64,000 bases of DNA from Russula earlei (lineage: Eukaryota; Basidiomycota; Agaricomycetes; Russulales; Russulaceae), in assembly GCA_025769875.1 (NCBI GenBank), contig JAGFNK010000129.1, positions 1-64,000 on the forward strand. Reading direction: 5' to 3'. The notes under the pieces were generated by a model. That model did not search any database. It had not been told where the DNA came from and saw only the letters and a list, made by a program, of their open reading frames with translations. This document shows, one piece after another, positions 9,314-21,654 of this stretch. Numbering within the stretch: position 1 is the first letter of the stretch; each line of letters opens with the position of its first letter. Position numbers and translations under genes: made by a program.

Positions 9314-11106
9314 GCTGGGGGAAAATCCACTCCGTTATTGACCATGGCAGTAGCCCATGAGCAACGTTGTTCTTCAGAATATCCAGACATTATAGCCGCA
9401 ACTTCCTCAGGAGATGGTCCTTCATTATAAGTTTGTGTCTCCTGTTGAGTAGGTTGTTGGGACTGGTTGATCATCAGGAGGGATTTTCCTGATAATATTC
9501 GGTTGGTTGTTCATCAGTTTGAGCTAAACGAACATGGGTGTCGACCTGTTCTTCAGGGATAGTACAGTTCCTGGTATTCATCTGGTTCTATAACTTCAAC
9601 CAGACGTGTTTTCATAGGAACTGATTTGAAGGTGGTCGGCTTGTTAGGACAGTTGCGTGCAACATGTCCCTTGTTTAGAGCAAAAGAAGCAACGTCCTTC
9701 GATTTGATGTTGTTTCTTCTCTTGCTCAGTAGTGGCCGCTCTAGCGCGATCAACATCCATTGGAACAACTTGATTGTTGCTCCTAGGAATAAATTGACCC
9801 GTAGGGTTCCTTGGTACAAACGTAGGATTGGCCCTAGGAGGCGGTCCAGGAGGAGGGCGGAATGTAGTGTTGGTAGGACGGAAGTTAAGGAATCGTTGGG
9901 GATTACGTGCGATATTGCGTATATCTCCCATGTAGCTTTGCCTCACGGCATATTTGTTATGTTCCTTTCTAGCCGCTTCAGTCCATTCCATAAAGTTGGT
10001 AGGTAGGGTTTCCCTTGATAAGACGTTGTTAAGGAGTGGCCTACTAAGACCTCTAGCAAAGTAGTCTAGAGTTCCGTTTGCATTTAGGTCGTATCCTGCG
10101 TCATTAGCAAGGTTGGTAAAGGTGGCAATATAAGAGTCCAGGTCAGGTCCTTGTTGCCTTAGAACAGCTAGTTTGTTGAATGCGTTTTGCCTTTTATTGG
10201 TGTCAGTGAAGGCATTGTTAAACGCATTTCTAAAGTCGTTCCATAGAACTTCGTCGGTCCTGAGTATTCCCAGTGTGTTGACACTATTATTGACTGCTTC
10301 CAGTTGAGTGTCAACCCAATGGTCTACATTAGGGCCTCTTATAAAGGATAGACAAGCGTTAACTCGTCTATAAGGATTGTTGAAGAGGGAGTTTTCATCA
10401 TTCATATTGCGAAAGATGGCAAACTCTCTCATGAATTTGGAGGATTGGGAGCGATCTCCATCGAAGATAGATGGTGGGTTTCCCCTGACCGCTCCGTTAG
10501 AAGGGATTGGGACTATGGCAGCCATAGCTGGAGGTGGTGGAGTAGGAGGTGAAGGTGGAGTAGGAGGGGTAATAGGTCTAGGAGTGGGTACGCGAGCGAT
10601 ACCAAAGATCCTTTGTGGTACAGGAAGTGGTTCAGGGTGCTGGCGCGGCTTCTACAGCTAGATGTATAGGAGATAACCTTGGTGAAGGGTTGTCTGGTTC
10701 GAGGTCGAGAGGAAGGTCGTTCGGATTCTTCTGCTGAAGATAAACGATGTCTTCCAAGAGAAGGTGAAGGTTGGTATTGGAAAAGTTGGTACTGGGGGTC
10801 TGATTGATCCCAAGTTCCTAAACCGTGTTCTTCGTTATTGAGAACAAGGCCTTCGTGAGTGGCGTATTCAAGGTTGAGTCCGACTTCTCGTCTATCAAGT
10901 TTATACCAACGTCCGTTGATAAATTCGATAGGGTGATAAAGGTTTTCGATGCGGAGGTAGTATCCTACTTCGGGTTCGTCGGGATGCCAAAAGGCGTTAC
11001 CAGTGATACGCTTAGGTAGGTTTTCTTGGTTGCGTCGAGTGACGGTTCGGTGTTGAAGAAGGGTTAGATGAGGAAGCGGGTTCGATAGAAGGTTCGGGGA
11101 TAGCAA
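9310..11106 (-). pseudogene. gag: Gag of element 2, several small indels
   Basis: Gag-like sequence is spread over different frames. The N-terminal extension (RITGNAFWHPDEPEVGYYLR, then FINGRWYKLDRREVG) runs from about 11106 to 10650. The capsid region (SIFDGDRSQSSKFMREFAIF, then GLSRPLLNNV) runs from 10525 to 9668. The zinc knuckle CFFCSKQG is interrupted by one extra G in the CCC run at 9668-9670; after that shift it reads HVARNCPNKP. Two further, mutually compensating shifts near 9555 and 9485 restore the frame that ends MVNNGVDFPPA with TGA at 9310-9312. No ATG is present in frame at the 5' end. The final TGA overlaps the first codon of pol. Confidence 0.8.
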
Positions 11107-11140
11107 GAAGTATTCGAGGTAGAAGCCGTGGTGGAACGTT

Positions 11141-11151
11141 AAGCTTGGTCT
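11141..11151 (-). promoter_or_regulatory. Primer-binding site of element 2 (self-priming type)
   Basis: AGACCAAGCTT on the minus strand, two bases after the LTR end. It pairs perfectly with AAGCTTGGTCT at 11633-11643, the predicted RNA 5' end. Compared with element 3, both partners carry the matching change. Confidence 0.8.
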
Positions 11152-11153
11152 GA

Positions 11154-12036
11154 TGTCACGGTAACTAGCCGTGTCAGTTCACAAGCAGAAAGCAAGTCGA
11201 TGATAGAGATGTGTTCAAGAAACGGGCTGGTTCCCGTGTATAGTGAGTAAGGATCCCTGCAGCGGTCGAAGTGTTTTATGCTAAACAGGTTATGGCCAAT
11301 AGACCCTTCCTAGTACGACTCGGTCCGTTGAGAAGCTAGGGTAAGTTTGTAATGGGATAGACTAGGGCTGGTTCCACTAGCTATATGCGTTCAAGTCCGT
11401 CGGGACCTTGAACAACGCAGAGAGAGTAGAGGAAGGTAGGTCTTAAAGGAGGAGAGCTCTTCTCAGGAGAGTGAAGAGAGACTCTTAGGGAAGGAAGGGA
11501 AAGGCGAAGAGTAGATGGTGGATGGTGTGTTGAGAGTTGATGAAATGGAGAGGTGGTTGTGAGTTAAGTTTGTGAGAGTGAAGTGGGTTGCAGGCGAATA
11601 TGTTTGGACAAGAGTAGGTTGGATTCTACAAGAGACCAAGCTTAGGGCTTTGGTCACAAAGTACTGAGCTTATATATACAGGAGAAGCGCAGCAATAGCT
11701 GCGCTTTGACTGTGCTACTAGTATAGTAGGAGTCATAATAAGTAGGAGTCATAGAAATGAGGCCACGAATGAGTCAGAACCAAGTAACTGTGCTGCACAG
11801 TAGGTGCGCAGCATTGCACAGTCGAAACTAAGAAGTGAACATAAATGGAAAGAGAACCAAACAAAGGGAAAGTAACAGCAATCCAGTGTTACCTGGACGT
11901 GTATGGATCACATGATAACACAGAAAGGATCACAAGACGTAAGAGATCACAAGACCAGTAGGTAAAGGGACGTACGCAAGCAAGCAGTCCATAGCAAAAA
12001 GGTAAGAAGTAAACGTAAAAGGAAAATGGTGTAACA
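11154..12036 (-). repeat. 5' LTR of element 2
   Basis: 883 bp, near-identical to 3634-4515. It is followed by the target duplication CTCAC. It carries the TATA box and transcript start. Confidence 0.95.
11633..11678 (-). promoter_or_regulatory. LTR core promoter and predicted RNA 5' end, element 2
   Basis: TATATATAAG (minus strand, 11669-11678) lies about 30 bp upstream of AAGCTTGGTCT, which starts at 11643. The RNA would start there and pair with the primer-binding site at 11141-11151. Confidence 0.7.
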
Positions 12037-15000
12037 CTCACCTTGTCCTCACCCCTGCCATGTGCATACATATGGTCGTGGATGACACATGTGCAGATGT
12101 CATCGCCACTCGATCCAAGGGCTTGCTGGCCATAGCGTCTTGTCCCTTTGTCATTGCTGCACCGCCTTGCGCTCTCGACTTGCAGTCAGAGGAGTAGCAT
12201 TTGTGTATTTAAGTATCAGTAGCTACTATCTTGTCCAGTAGCTATAGCTGAGCAGCTCAGTGAATGGGATCAGTTTTCTAGTATTCGCATTGACCCTCTT
12301 GTGTGGCCTAACACTGTGGGCCCCCCCCCAATGTTAATAAGGGATTTAGGTTGAACTTATTGGAAATGTAATCTAAAAATGTCTAGAATGTGAATCTGAA
12401 GAACAGTTAGAAGTTATTTACAATGTACACTGCAATAACAACACAATAATCTGACTGGATATATTGTGAATTCATTTGCAATGTAGATGTCTATAAAACC
12501 TGCATGTGTCCAAGGCATTCATTGACAATGATTTTCCATTTTCCATTTATAATGGAATGGCCAAAAATAATTATAATATAATCCCAATGATTCCCGTGAC
12601 CTCATTAGGGAGATATTCTGCTGCAACGTCCAATTTCAGAACATTCCGAGTCAATGACTCAAGTCAAAAAGACTTAAGATGTTAAATTGACTTCAAAATC
12701 TTAACATGCAAGTCACGATGTATATGAATATCGTGATATCTATTCACAATGAGTATATAACATTGCAATACATGTGGCCAACCATTAGAACCCTTCCTCA
12801 TAGAGGGGCGGCCGGAGGTACACACATGGCCAACAGATGACAGAGCGCGCATGCAAGCCCCCACACAGATTACAGTTCCGGTGAAGTGCATCAGGTGACA
12901 TGTGAGTGAGATTGTAAGGCAGTTGAGACCAGGGGAAAGAAGGAGGAAAGGAAAAGCAAGAAGTGTTCTCCAGCTCACCAATGTGACATGGCTTGAAGGT
13001 CAGCGTGAGGCCAATAACACGTTGAAGCGGAGGTGCAAGAGACGGAAGGCGAGAGTGGGACAGTCGAAGGATGAAAGGAAAATATGAAGGTGGGTCGGAA
13101 AGGCAGAGGAGAATCGAACGCGTTGATGTTGGTTTGGCTTGGGAACTGCATGGCACACAGGGGAGAGATATTCAGAACCAAAGATTTGGGGAGTGGGGGT
13201 ACGAGAGACACGAACAGGGGTCAGTGTGAGTAGGAGAAATGAAAATGAGGTCTGTGCGAGGAATTGGAAATGTGTAAGGTAAACAAGATTGATCAGTAGC
13301 AAACGAGTCAAAGAAAACAAATGGAGTCGGAGAATTCATAGCGAAACAGAGGCAGAAAGGTAGAGTATGAAGTATCGACTGCGGTAATCGTGCATCATCA
13401 GGGCACTGAGCCCTCACATCTGACTGCAGTGACAATGGTGAAAGGTGGAAGAACATGTCATACTGGTGGTGGCGGGGCGACACGATGAAAGGCAATTGAG
13501 GGCGGGCTGGGCGGCGGGGGTGGAATTGCTACGCGATGAATGGAAGTCGATAGTGGGAGTGCAAGACGGTCGACGAGTTCACGAGGTGGCAGACTGGGAA
13601 ACGATGAAAGGACAAAGAAGGCGATGATGTGGTCGTTGAAGGCGCGAGGCGGCAGACTTGGAAACAATGAAAGGTTGAGAGAAATGATGATGTGGTCGAC
13701 GAGGTGCGAGGAAGTGGGCTGGAAAGGCATGAAAGGACAAGAAATGGTGGTGACGTCGTCAACAATGGTGCAAGGAAGTGGGCTGGAAAGGCATGAAAGG
13801 ATGAGAAATGGTGGCGTCCGCGATTCAAGAATGGTCCGGGAAACTGGTGACGTCGTTCTTGTGAGGCATGAGGGAAGGTGGTGGTGAAAGGAATGGAATG
13901 GAAAATTGCTGGTGAGGAGAAATGCAGAGGGAGAAACTTGATAGAGGGATGTGTGAGGTGTAGGAGTTTGTGTTCGTGGGGATCATGTCGGCAGTCAACC
14001 AATACCCCCAGATCAATGACTCCACGGCCAGCGGGAATCCGCCTTACACCGGGTGATTGTATCTCCTCTGCCATGCCATTGTCACCCAGCCAAGCGGCAT
14101 TGCGGTCTCAGGACCCTCCACAGAGAACATTGATGGACTCCCGAGCAGTGCCTTGGTCGCCATGGACAAAATCCATCCGCACAGCTGCGCCCCAGTCAGT
14201 GTTGCCATTGTTCATGTCGGTAGTGTGTTCAAGAGAGATGGGTGACACACCTTGACACCCGGACAGTGTTCTAAAATCTCCTCCAGCCACTTGGATAGTG
14301 AGCCATGACGATCGCCATATCCAACAGATGAGTGCCCACCTTTGTTTCAATGTTCTCTAATGACGTAGGGTTGTCGACCTTTGGGGGGTGAACACCCGCA
14401 AGTGCATCAGTGGATAGAACCGAGCAGCATGATGAGGGCGGCAGGCATACAGAGTGCCCAGGCTGGGCCCTGTGCAGTGTACATCGAATTGGCAGTGTTT
14501 GTAGATGATGCAGACCACTGTAAGTTGACACAGTTGTGCCAGTACTGCGATGAGAAAGAGCGTTCGCCGAGGGGAACAAGCATAGATTGTTGGTGCTTGA
14601 GTCGAAGTCGTAGGTGTAGAGGAGGCTTGAGGTGAAATGATGTCTGTGGGTGAAGGCATTGGCAGAATGAGATGTTATCGAAAGCGTTGTTGAGGCAGGC
14701 GAGATGTTGACGAGAGCGTTGGTGGGTCCAGGTGTGAGCGTACGATGTATCTAAGATGGGCAGGACCATTAGTGAAGACAAAACAGAAAACAGAGTGATA
14801 AAGACAAATCCTGGAAACAGTGAGCGGCAGGGCTCATTTGAGACAGAGGTGAGACTTTAGAGATGGAAGTGAGCTGACGAGAGCGATGTACTCAAAGTGA
14901 ATTCCGCTGCCCGACTTCAAAGATGAAGTCAGGTTTATTTACTGTGAAGACATTTAGTGCTAAGCATGGGTTGGCTGATATCGTACTGAGGTGAGCAAGC

Positions 15001-16041
15001 GTGTTCCGAAGGCGGGTAGTCAGGGGAAAAAGGGTTTTGAATCCGCAAGACGATGTGCACGCTGTTAAAATGAGGCTGGTGTGCCATGGGCATGAGTCTA
15101 AATCCAAGAGAGAACAAAAGAAAAACACTGTAAGTAGTTAGGACGTACGATCTGAAACATGGTGGGGATATGTAGCACAGTCGAGGGTGAGACCGTCATG
15201 CCAAGTGATAGCGAATCCGAAGCAGAGAAAAGGTGGCTGGTACCAGACATGAGATAAACGTACACTGTCAAAACAGTCTGGAACCCAAAAGGTGGTCATG
15301 TGTGTTGACGATGAGGGTGTCAGTGTGTCATCAGCGGTGAGCCTAATCTAGGAAAAGCGAAATCGTAAGATCTAAACAAAGTAAAGCATATGCGGGATTG
15401 AGAAACAAGGCAAAAGTAAACCATTTTGAACACTGTTCAAGGGCGGCGAGGGTGGTGGCGTCGGGAGAGGCCTTTTGACCGTTTTGCGTTGGCCGGGGCT
15501 AGTCAGTGGTGGGTGACGGGCCATGAGCGCGAATGTCAACGTCTTCTTGTGCAAATGGTGGGAAGCGATGGTCAAGGAACGGAATGAAGAGTGTGAATGA
15601 AGAAAAAACGATGATGGTGGTGACGTGCATGGTCGTGGTCGTGGAGGCAAGGAATCCAAGTGCCTAGTGTTTGACTTGGTGCTGCTCACAAGTTCACTCT
15701 ATGTTCCGGGGAAGCTATGGGATGTGGAGAACACAATGATTGATGTCGAGACAGGATACTATGCACAAATGGTGCGGACGAGTTTCTTCTGCTGGCATTG
15801 AGACTATGCACACGGCAGCCATAGATGCAGGCTCATGCTGTGAAGCACAATGAGGAATATATTGAGTACATCAAGATGAGCTTTGATGTGTCACAGAAGA
15901 CAATACAGAAGAAGTACATCTCATCAATGTCATCATCCATGTTATAATGTCGCAAAGGAGTATCAAATTGGAGGGGGATGTGAGAGGCAAAGAGGGGAGA
16001 AACAGGCTGAGGCATCATAGGGAGTGGTGAGGAACGCGTAC
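12037..16041. other. 4-kb stretch between LTRs, no recognisable gene
   Basis: The left part (12300-12780) is A/T-rich with no coding signal. From 12.8 to 15.7 kb the minus strand is C/T-rich and gives many overlapping open frames on both strands, none with a motif I know. A stretch at 14350-13950 (minus) reads somewhat protein-like in pieces but is broken by stops. Degenerate tandem repeats at 13575-13830 are listed separately. It may be an old decayed element or gene. Confidence 0.4.
13575..13830. repeat. Degenerate tandem repeat, ~60-64 bp period, about four units
   Basis: Each unit contains GGAAAnnATGAAAGG-like words. The two best units share GAAGTGGGCTGGAAAGGCAT at 13711 and again at 13775, a period of 64 bp. 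The two earlier units share GGCAGACTGGGAAACGATGA-like sequence near 13590 and 13649. Confidence 0.75.
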
Positions 16042-16924
16042 TGTCACGGTAACTAGCCATGTCAGTTCACAAGCAGAAAGCAAGTTGATAATAGAGAGTT
16101 GTTCAAGAAATGGGCTGGTTCCCGTGTATAATGAATAAGGATCCCTGCAGCGGTCAAAGTGTTTTATGCTAAACAGGTTATGGCCAATAGACCCTTCCTA
16201 GTACGACTCGGTCTGTTGAGAAGCTAGGGTAAGTTTGTAATGGGATAGACTAGGGCTGGTTCCACTAGCTATATGCGTTCAAGTCTGTCGGGGACCTTGA
16301 ACAACACAGAGAGAGTAGAGGAAGGTAGGTCTTAAAGGAGGAGAGCTCTTCTCAGGTGAGTGAAGAGAGACTCTTAGGGAAGGAAGGGAAAGGCGAAGAG
16401 TAGATGGTGGATGGTGTGTTGAGAGTTGATGAAATGGAGAGGTAGTTGTGGGTTAAGTTTGTGAGAGTGAAGTGGGTTGCAGGCGAATATGTTTGGACAA
16501 GAGTAGGTTGGATTCTACAAGAGACCAAGCTTAGGGCTTTGGTCACAAAGTACTGAGCTTATATATACAGGAGAAGCGCAGCAATAGCTGCGCTTTGACT
16601 GTGCTACTAGTATAGTAGGAGTCATAATAAGTAGGAGTCATAGAAATGAGGCCACGAATGAGTCAGAACCAAGTAACTGTGCTGCACAGTAGGTGCGCAG
16701 CATTGCACAGTCGAAACTAAGAAGTGAACATAAATGGAAAGAAAACCAAACAAAGGGAAAGTAACAGCAATCCAGTGTTACCTGGACGTGTATGGATCAC
16801 ATGATAACACAGAAAGGATCACAAGGCGTAAGAGATCACAAGACCAGTAAGTAAAGGGACGTACGCAAGCAAGCAGTCCGTAGCAAAAGGTAAGAAGTAA
16901 ACGTAAAAGGAAAATGGTGTAACA
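16042..16924 (-). repeat. Solo LTR of the element 2 family
   Basis: 883 bp, matching the element 2 LTRs end to end, with no internal region next to it. The target duplication CGTAC is at 16037-16041 and 16925-16929. This is the expected product of recombination between the two LTRs of an earlier full insertion. Confidence 0.93.
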
Positions 16925-16929
16925 CGTAC

Positions 16930-17517
16930 CGAGTCTTATCATCAGTGTATCAAAGGGACACAGGGGCAGAAACATCATAGTGAAAGTGAACTAGGAGAGG
17001 ACCATCACATGAAAGGAAACCGAAACCTGGGTACCATACTTGTGAATCCAAAACAACCTTAAGAGTCCTGCTAGAAGTCCGCAAAATGAGGACATTGAGG
17101 TGAAGGCGAAGGCATGATGCATTGAGACGACAAGTCCTGGCTCCGAATGGCAATGGCAACGGCGTTCAAGGAGCGTGGGGGTCAGGTGGATTGGATGGAC
17201 AACGCGCAATGAAAGGCAGCTCAAGACCGGGTGAGACGGTTGAGGCTCAGTCAAAGGTGACGGAGGAGGACACAGTGAAAGAGAACGCAAGGTGGGAAAG
17301 GAAGATGAGCGCGAAGGATGGATGCGAGAGATGAAAGATGAAAGACGCAAATGAGGGGATGGCTCGGACGCACAGTTGGTGGTGAAGGCTGAAGTGTGAG
17401 GGGAGTCCTTCGAGATGGTTCATGGCAGAAGATGCGGAAGGGAGGAATGAGAACCGGAGGAGAGCAGTAGAGCTACTGGGGGCGATGTACAATACTATGC
17501 CCCCCAAGTTGTGCTTG
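16930..17517. other. Purine-rich intergenic stretch, no gene recognised
   Basis: Between the solo LTR and the kinase pseudogene. The plus strand is G/A-rich around 17160-17480 and the minus strand pyrimidine-rich. Open frames here have low-complexity composition. Confidence 0.4.
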
Positions 17518-19163
17518 CTACTTGCAGGAGGGCAAAGATACATTCAAAGAAAGGTGAACACTGGATGATGATGTGCTGAAGGGTAACCCTAGTGAACGAG
17601 ACTGCTTGCTATTCACAGAAGATGGAGGTAGAAGCCATCCTTTACACATCATTTTGGACGATCTCTTGCTATCTGGAGCCTTGCGCTTGCGGCGGGTCCT
17701 ACTCGCCGTCGGATACGGACCAAACACACTCGTGTCCTGGCTACCATTGTCATCTTTGTCCCACTGGGACTGGGATGTCATGTGCCTGTCTATGATATCC
17801 AAGATCGATTTGTGAGAAGAAACCTTCAATGGATCGGGCTTGTTAGGTCCTGGAGGTTTGGACGTGTCGCTGACCACGGGTGGATCTGAGTTAAAACCAT
17901 TATAAAAGGAATGATAAAGATTGCATAAATCTTGGATGATCTCCCCACACAGTGTCTTGACAAGTGACCCAATAGTCTCCTGCGAGAGTTGCAAGTTGTG
18001 TATGCAACCAAGCTTTCCAGCACCGCCCTTGACAATGCCATTGTCTGTCTGTCTGTGTTGATCAAATACAAGTGGCATTGCCGATTTCACGATTTCAGGA
18101 TTTACACATTTCACGACCACATAAAGAAGTACCCAAAAGAAGGACTCCAGATCATCCGAGACTTCATGCGGCCAAGTGAAAGGGAATAGCAAAAGCCCTG
18201 TTGATATGAACTGCCATGTACCCTGAACATGAATTTATTCAATTTGCCGCACGTAGAGGTGAAGGTCATACTGTTCGAGAGGGTCCCCTTGGCTGCGCAT
18301 CCATATCCTCCTTCTTGGAAAGGTCCCAATCAATCAGGATCCCTGATCCATCTTCGCGGATCAGAATGTTCCCTGTGCTCACATCCCGATGTAAAATTTT
18401 GGTTCTCTCGTATGCTACCGCATGAGCTGCTCCAAAATATTAATCAATGACAAACTTAACTTAAATGTTACACCAATTCTTACCCATGATGGCATCCCGA
18501 ATGACCTGGCATAGCTGCCATGTCGATTTGAACATACTCAGCGGCTGTCCAAGTGTCTCCAACACCAGTCAGTAATGAACATATGGGTCAACATTTGGTT
18601 GACCCAGGCACCATTTGTTTTTCCCTTTCCCTTTCACATAGCCTTGCGTCTTTGTCCTTTGCACAACAAGCAGAACCGTATTTGTGTGGTCCGGTGACAA
18701 AGGAACATCGCCAGCTTGACCAAACACCGGGATGTGAGGCACTTGTGCCCCATGTAATTCCCGATACACATCCCCTTCCTTCTGGGTCCCTCAACAATCT
18801 ATACGCCAGAAGTCCTTCAAATATACCAGTTTTGAGCTTTCGACATCATATGTGATGTATCCAAATGTGGAACGACCAAAAAGTGTCTCCTGTATGCCAT
18901 ATTGGCCCCACTGTGATATAAAACTGCAGCTGCTGACCAGTCGGCATCACAGGTCATCATGAACAAGAAACTTGCAAAGGTCCTTGGGTTTTACCTTCTT
19001 GATCATGAGACCCTCAGTATTCGTTCAGCTTCGAAATTGCCTGCAGTGGCCTCATCATTAGGGACCACAGAGATGACTGTGGTGTCTTGACCACGATCCG
19101 CGTTGGAGAGAAAGTTGAGTCTCTAGATGAACTCAAACAGTGTGTCATGTTTTTTGACCCAAT
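17518..19163 (-). pseudogene. FunK1-type protein kinase, C-terminal part (interrupted gene)
   Basis: FunK1 is a fungal-specific kinase family expanded in mushrooms. Visible on the minus strand: LFEFI then RLNFLSNADRGQDTTV (~19120), FGRSTFGYITYDVESSKLVY (~18870), the catalytic loop LHRDVSTGNILI (~18390), the metal-binding segment GILIDWDLSK (~18330), TWQFISTGLL (~18200) and the family hallmark HEVSDDLESFF (~18150). A basic tail follows. Introns are likely between these blocks. Stops break the reading: TGA at 18569-18571 after VHY, TGA after RIDC, and TAG in place of a Trp after FEFI. The gene continues across the transposon at 19166 and element 3; its N-terminal half is at 29451-30187. The kinase is not functional as it stands. 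Confidence 0.85.
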
Positions 19164-19165
19164 TA

Positions 19166-19574
19166 TTGCCGTTTTCAGCACACTTGGCGGAGCTTGAATT
19201 CCACCCAAATCAGCGCAGAAACCCCCTCAAACATGCGGGATGAATATCTCCCTCAAAACAGCTTCAATTCATATGAAATTTATTGTCCCTGAATCGCCTG
19301 AATGAGGGCTAGGCAGCCCCATTGTTTTCATGAGATTTGAGTGAGAATTGGTGGAGCTGGACTCAAGCCACCTCCACATGTGTATTAGATGAATTACAAC
19401 TCAAAATCATGGTCTATATCTATTATTTTTCCCTCATGTTGTACCCATGGGCTGTCTTGAGGCAGCCCCATAGTGTTTTTGACTCAAGTGTTGTGGTGTG
19501 CAACATTGTTTTCAGTGTGATCAGGAGTGATGGCCAGCCACTCATTGCCCCTCTTACCTCTTCATTCTGACCAT
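19166..19574 (+). repeat. Left terminal inverted repeat
   Basis: 409 bp, pairs with 21655-22062 in reverse orientation with a small number of substitutions. The inner end is at TTCTGACCAT. Confidence 0.9.
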
Positions 19575-21654
19575 ACACATACCCTGCGCCCATGCCCGCT
19601 CCAGCCTCCGTCCCTACATCATGCACCATTGCCTCTGCCTCACCTGCCTTGCCCATCGTCCCTGCGGTTCCCACCTCGTCCGCCATTCCCGTCACCTCAT
19701 TCACCGCCACCATCCTCGACTTGCCAGCCATCATCGCCTCGGCTCCACCTGCCCTCGCCGTCCCAGCATTGCCTGCATTCACCATTGTCACCACCTCGTC
19801 TGTCCCCGCCACCGTAGCCTCAGCCGTGACATCGCCTATTGCCACTGTCCCCGTCTTAGCCCAACCAGCTCCCATGCCCTCAGTGTCGCCTGCTATGGCC
19901 ACTGTCTCAGCTCCATGCACAACCACCATCTCAACCTCGCCCACCGACATTTTAGCGCTGACCACCACTTCAGCCCTCGCAGCCTTGTCTGCCACCCCCG
20001 CCTTCGTCTCATCCGCTCCCGTGCCCTCAGTCGTCTCGTCGCCCTCAGTCTCGTCCATCGCCTTATCTGTTGCCACAGTAGCCTCAGTCGTGCCAGCCGC
20101 TGACTTCGCATCAGTCTCCGTCTTAGCCTCACCCATACTCGTCAGTTCAGCCCAGTCCGTCATAGCACCAGCATCGCCAGCCGCCGCCGTCTCCACCCTG
20201 CCCTCAGCCTCAGCCTTCTCAGTCTCAGCCGCCGCCACCACGCCCCTAGCTTTGCCAGCCGTCTCCGTCGCCCCAGCTTCAGATCAGTGAACCACCGCCA
20301 CCGCGCTCTTAGCCTTGCCAGCCGCCTTGGTCTCGTCAGCCGCCACCGTAGCCTCAGCCTCAGCCACCGACGTCTTAGCGCCACACGCCGCCATCTCCAC
20401 CACCGTCTCACAAGCCACCACCACCACGCCCTTGTCAGCCACCGCCGCCATTGCCCCTGCGTCACCCTCAGTCGTCGCCTCCGCCCCGTCCACCTCCACC
20501 GTCGCACCAGCTCAGTCCGCCGCCACCTTCTCAGTCTCAGCCTCAGTCTTCTCAGTCTCAGCCGCCGCTTTAGTAGTTTCGTGTGACACCAGCACCGCCA
20601 CACCGTTGCAACCCCTCGCCACCAGCACCACCCCAGAAGACCAAGAAGGCCTCGGCCATGAACTTAGCCATGACACGCCACAACAGGAGCAGAAGCCGCC
20701 GCTGCAGGAGAAGCAGTTGCCGACGCCAACAGCACACTGCACGCCACCTCCCACATTGCCTCCCCATCCATTTGCGCGCTCTCGCCCACATCTGCTGCTG
20801 ACACCTGCAGTGGAGACGACCCCGCCACCACCGCCGCAAGATGACAGATCCCACCCCTGCGCAAGCTGCCCCACGCATCCTCTTTCTCGAGTCCTTGCCA
20901 CCTATGTCTCTATCTACGAACTCATGCTCACCGCCTATGCCTTCGCTCCTCGTCCACGCCTGCTGCCACCACCTGCAATGGAGACGACCACGCCGCCACC
21001 GCCACAAGACAACACCACCACCACGCAGCTGCCATCTCGTCACCGCTGCCCTCGTCTTCATCACCTCCGTTTCCCATCGCCCTCGCCTCTTCCATCATCG
21101 CCATCGCCGATCTCCGCCTTTGCGTCTTCCGCAGCACAAGCAGCCACGACCGCCGCCTCAATTCAGACATGAAAGGCTCAAAACACTCGCATTGAGACGC
21201 TTGACCGAGGACGGTCAAAGTTTCAAGCCCCCGGGAGGTGTAAGGAAGATTATGGCTGGCCTTGAAATCACATGCGAAAACGCAACACGACACGACATGA
21301 GACTGACACCTCGGCTCCCTTTCATCCCTTGCCACCTCCCTCTCGTTCCAGGCAGTCCACCGACCGCACACCACAAGCCATCTTGTGTGCGACATCAAGA
21401 CCTCAATCGCATCACCCAGCCCTCGCCACCGATCACGCGCCCATGCACGCCTCGGCACACTAGACATGTTCACGTCTCAAGCCTTTCATGACCGCCTCGA
21501 CCGTCTCAACCAGTCTTGATTCACTTTCATGCCATTCATCTCTAGTACCTCTCTCCTGTATATAAAAACACCCTAGCTACTCTGTAGTAGAAAGAGTTCA
21601 GAATAGGACCCCTCTTTGCAACCCACTCCTCTCTGTCTGTGAAAAACAAGAAGG
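19575..21654. other. GC-rich low-complexity interior of the TIR transposon
   Basis: 19.6-20.6 kb is a degenerate mix of GCC/CCA/GTC-type triplets. On the plus strand it reads as an Ala/Ser/Thr/Val/Pro-rich frame (19592-20290, and 20315-21172 after a break). The minus strand reads as an Ala/Glu/Thr/Gly-rich frame of equal length, and a Trp/Arg-rich frame is also open. Parallel open frames like these follow from the triplet bias alone, so I do not call a gene. A TATATAAA at about 21560 precedes CACCCTAGCTACT, a segment also found near 37600. Confidence 0.5.

Larger units (their letters stand above)
3634..12036 (-). mobile_element. Ty3/gypsy chromovirus element 2, complete
   Basis: Two LTRs (3634-4515 and 11154-12036) in the same orientation enclose gag, pol and ORF3, all on the minus strand. 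The target duplication is CTCAC at 3629-3633 and 12037-12041. Total length is about 8.4 kb. The coding genes carry several small indels, so it is probably not autonomous now. A solo LTR of this family is at 16042-16924. Confidence 0.95.

Noticed and set aside
19423..20603. Long open frames on both strands (Ala/Glu/Thr-rich minus, Ala/Ser/Thr-rich plus, Trp/Arg-rich minus)
   Set aside because: They are mutual shadows of a triplet-biased repeat. No frame has domain-like composition, and the plus frame is broken.
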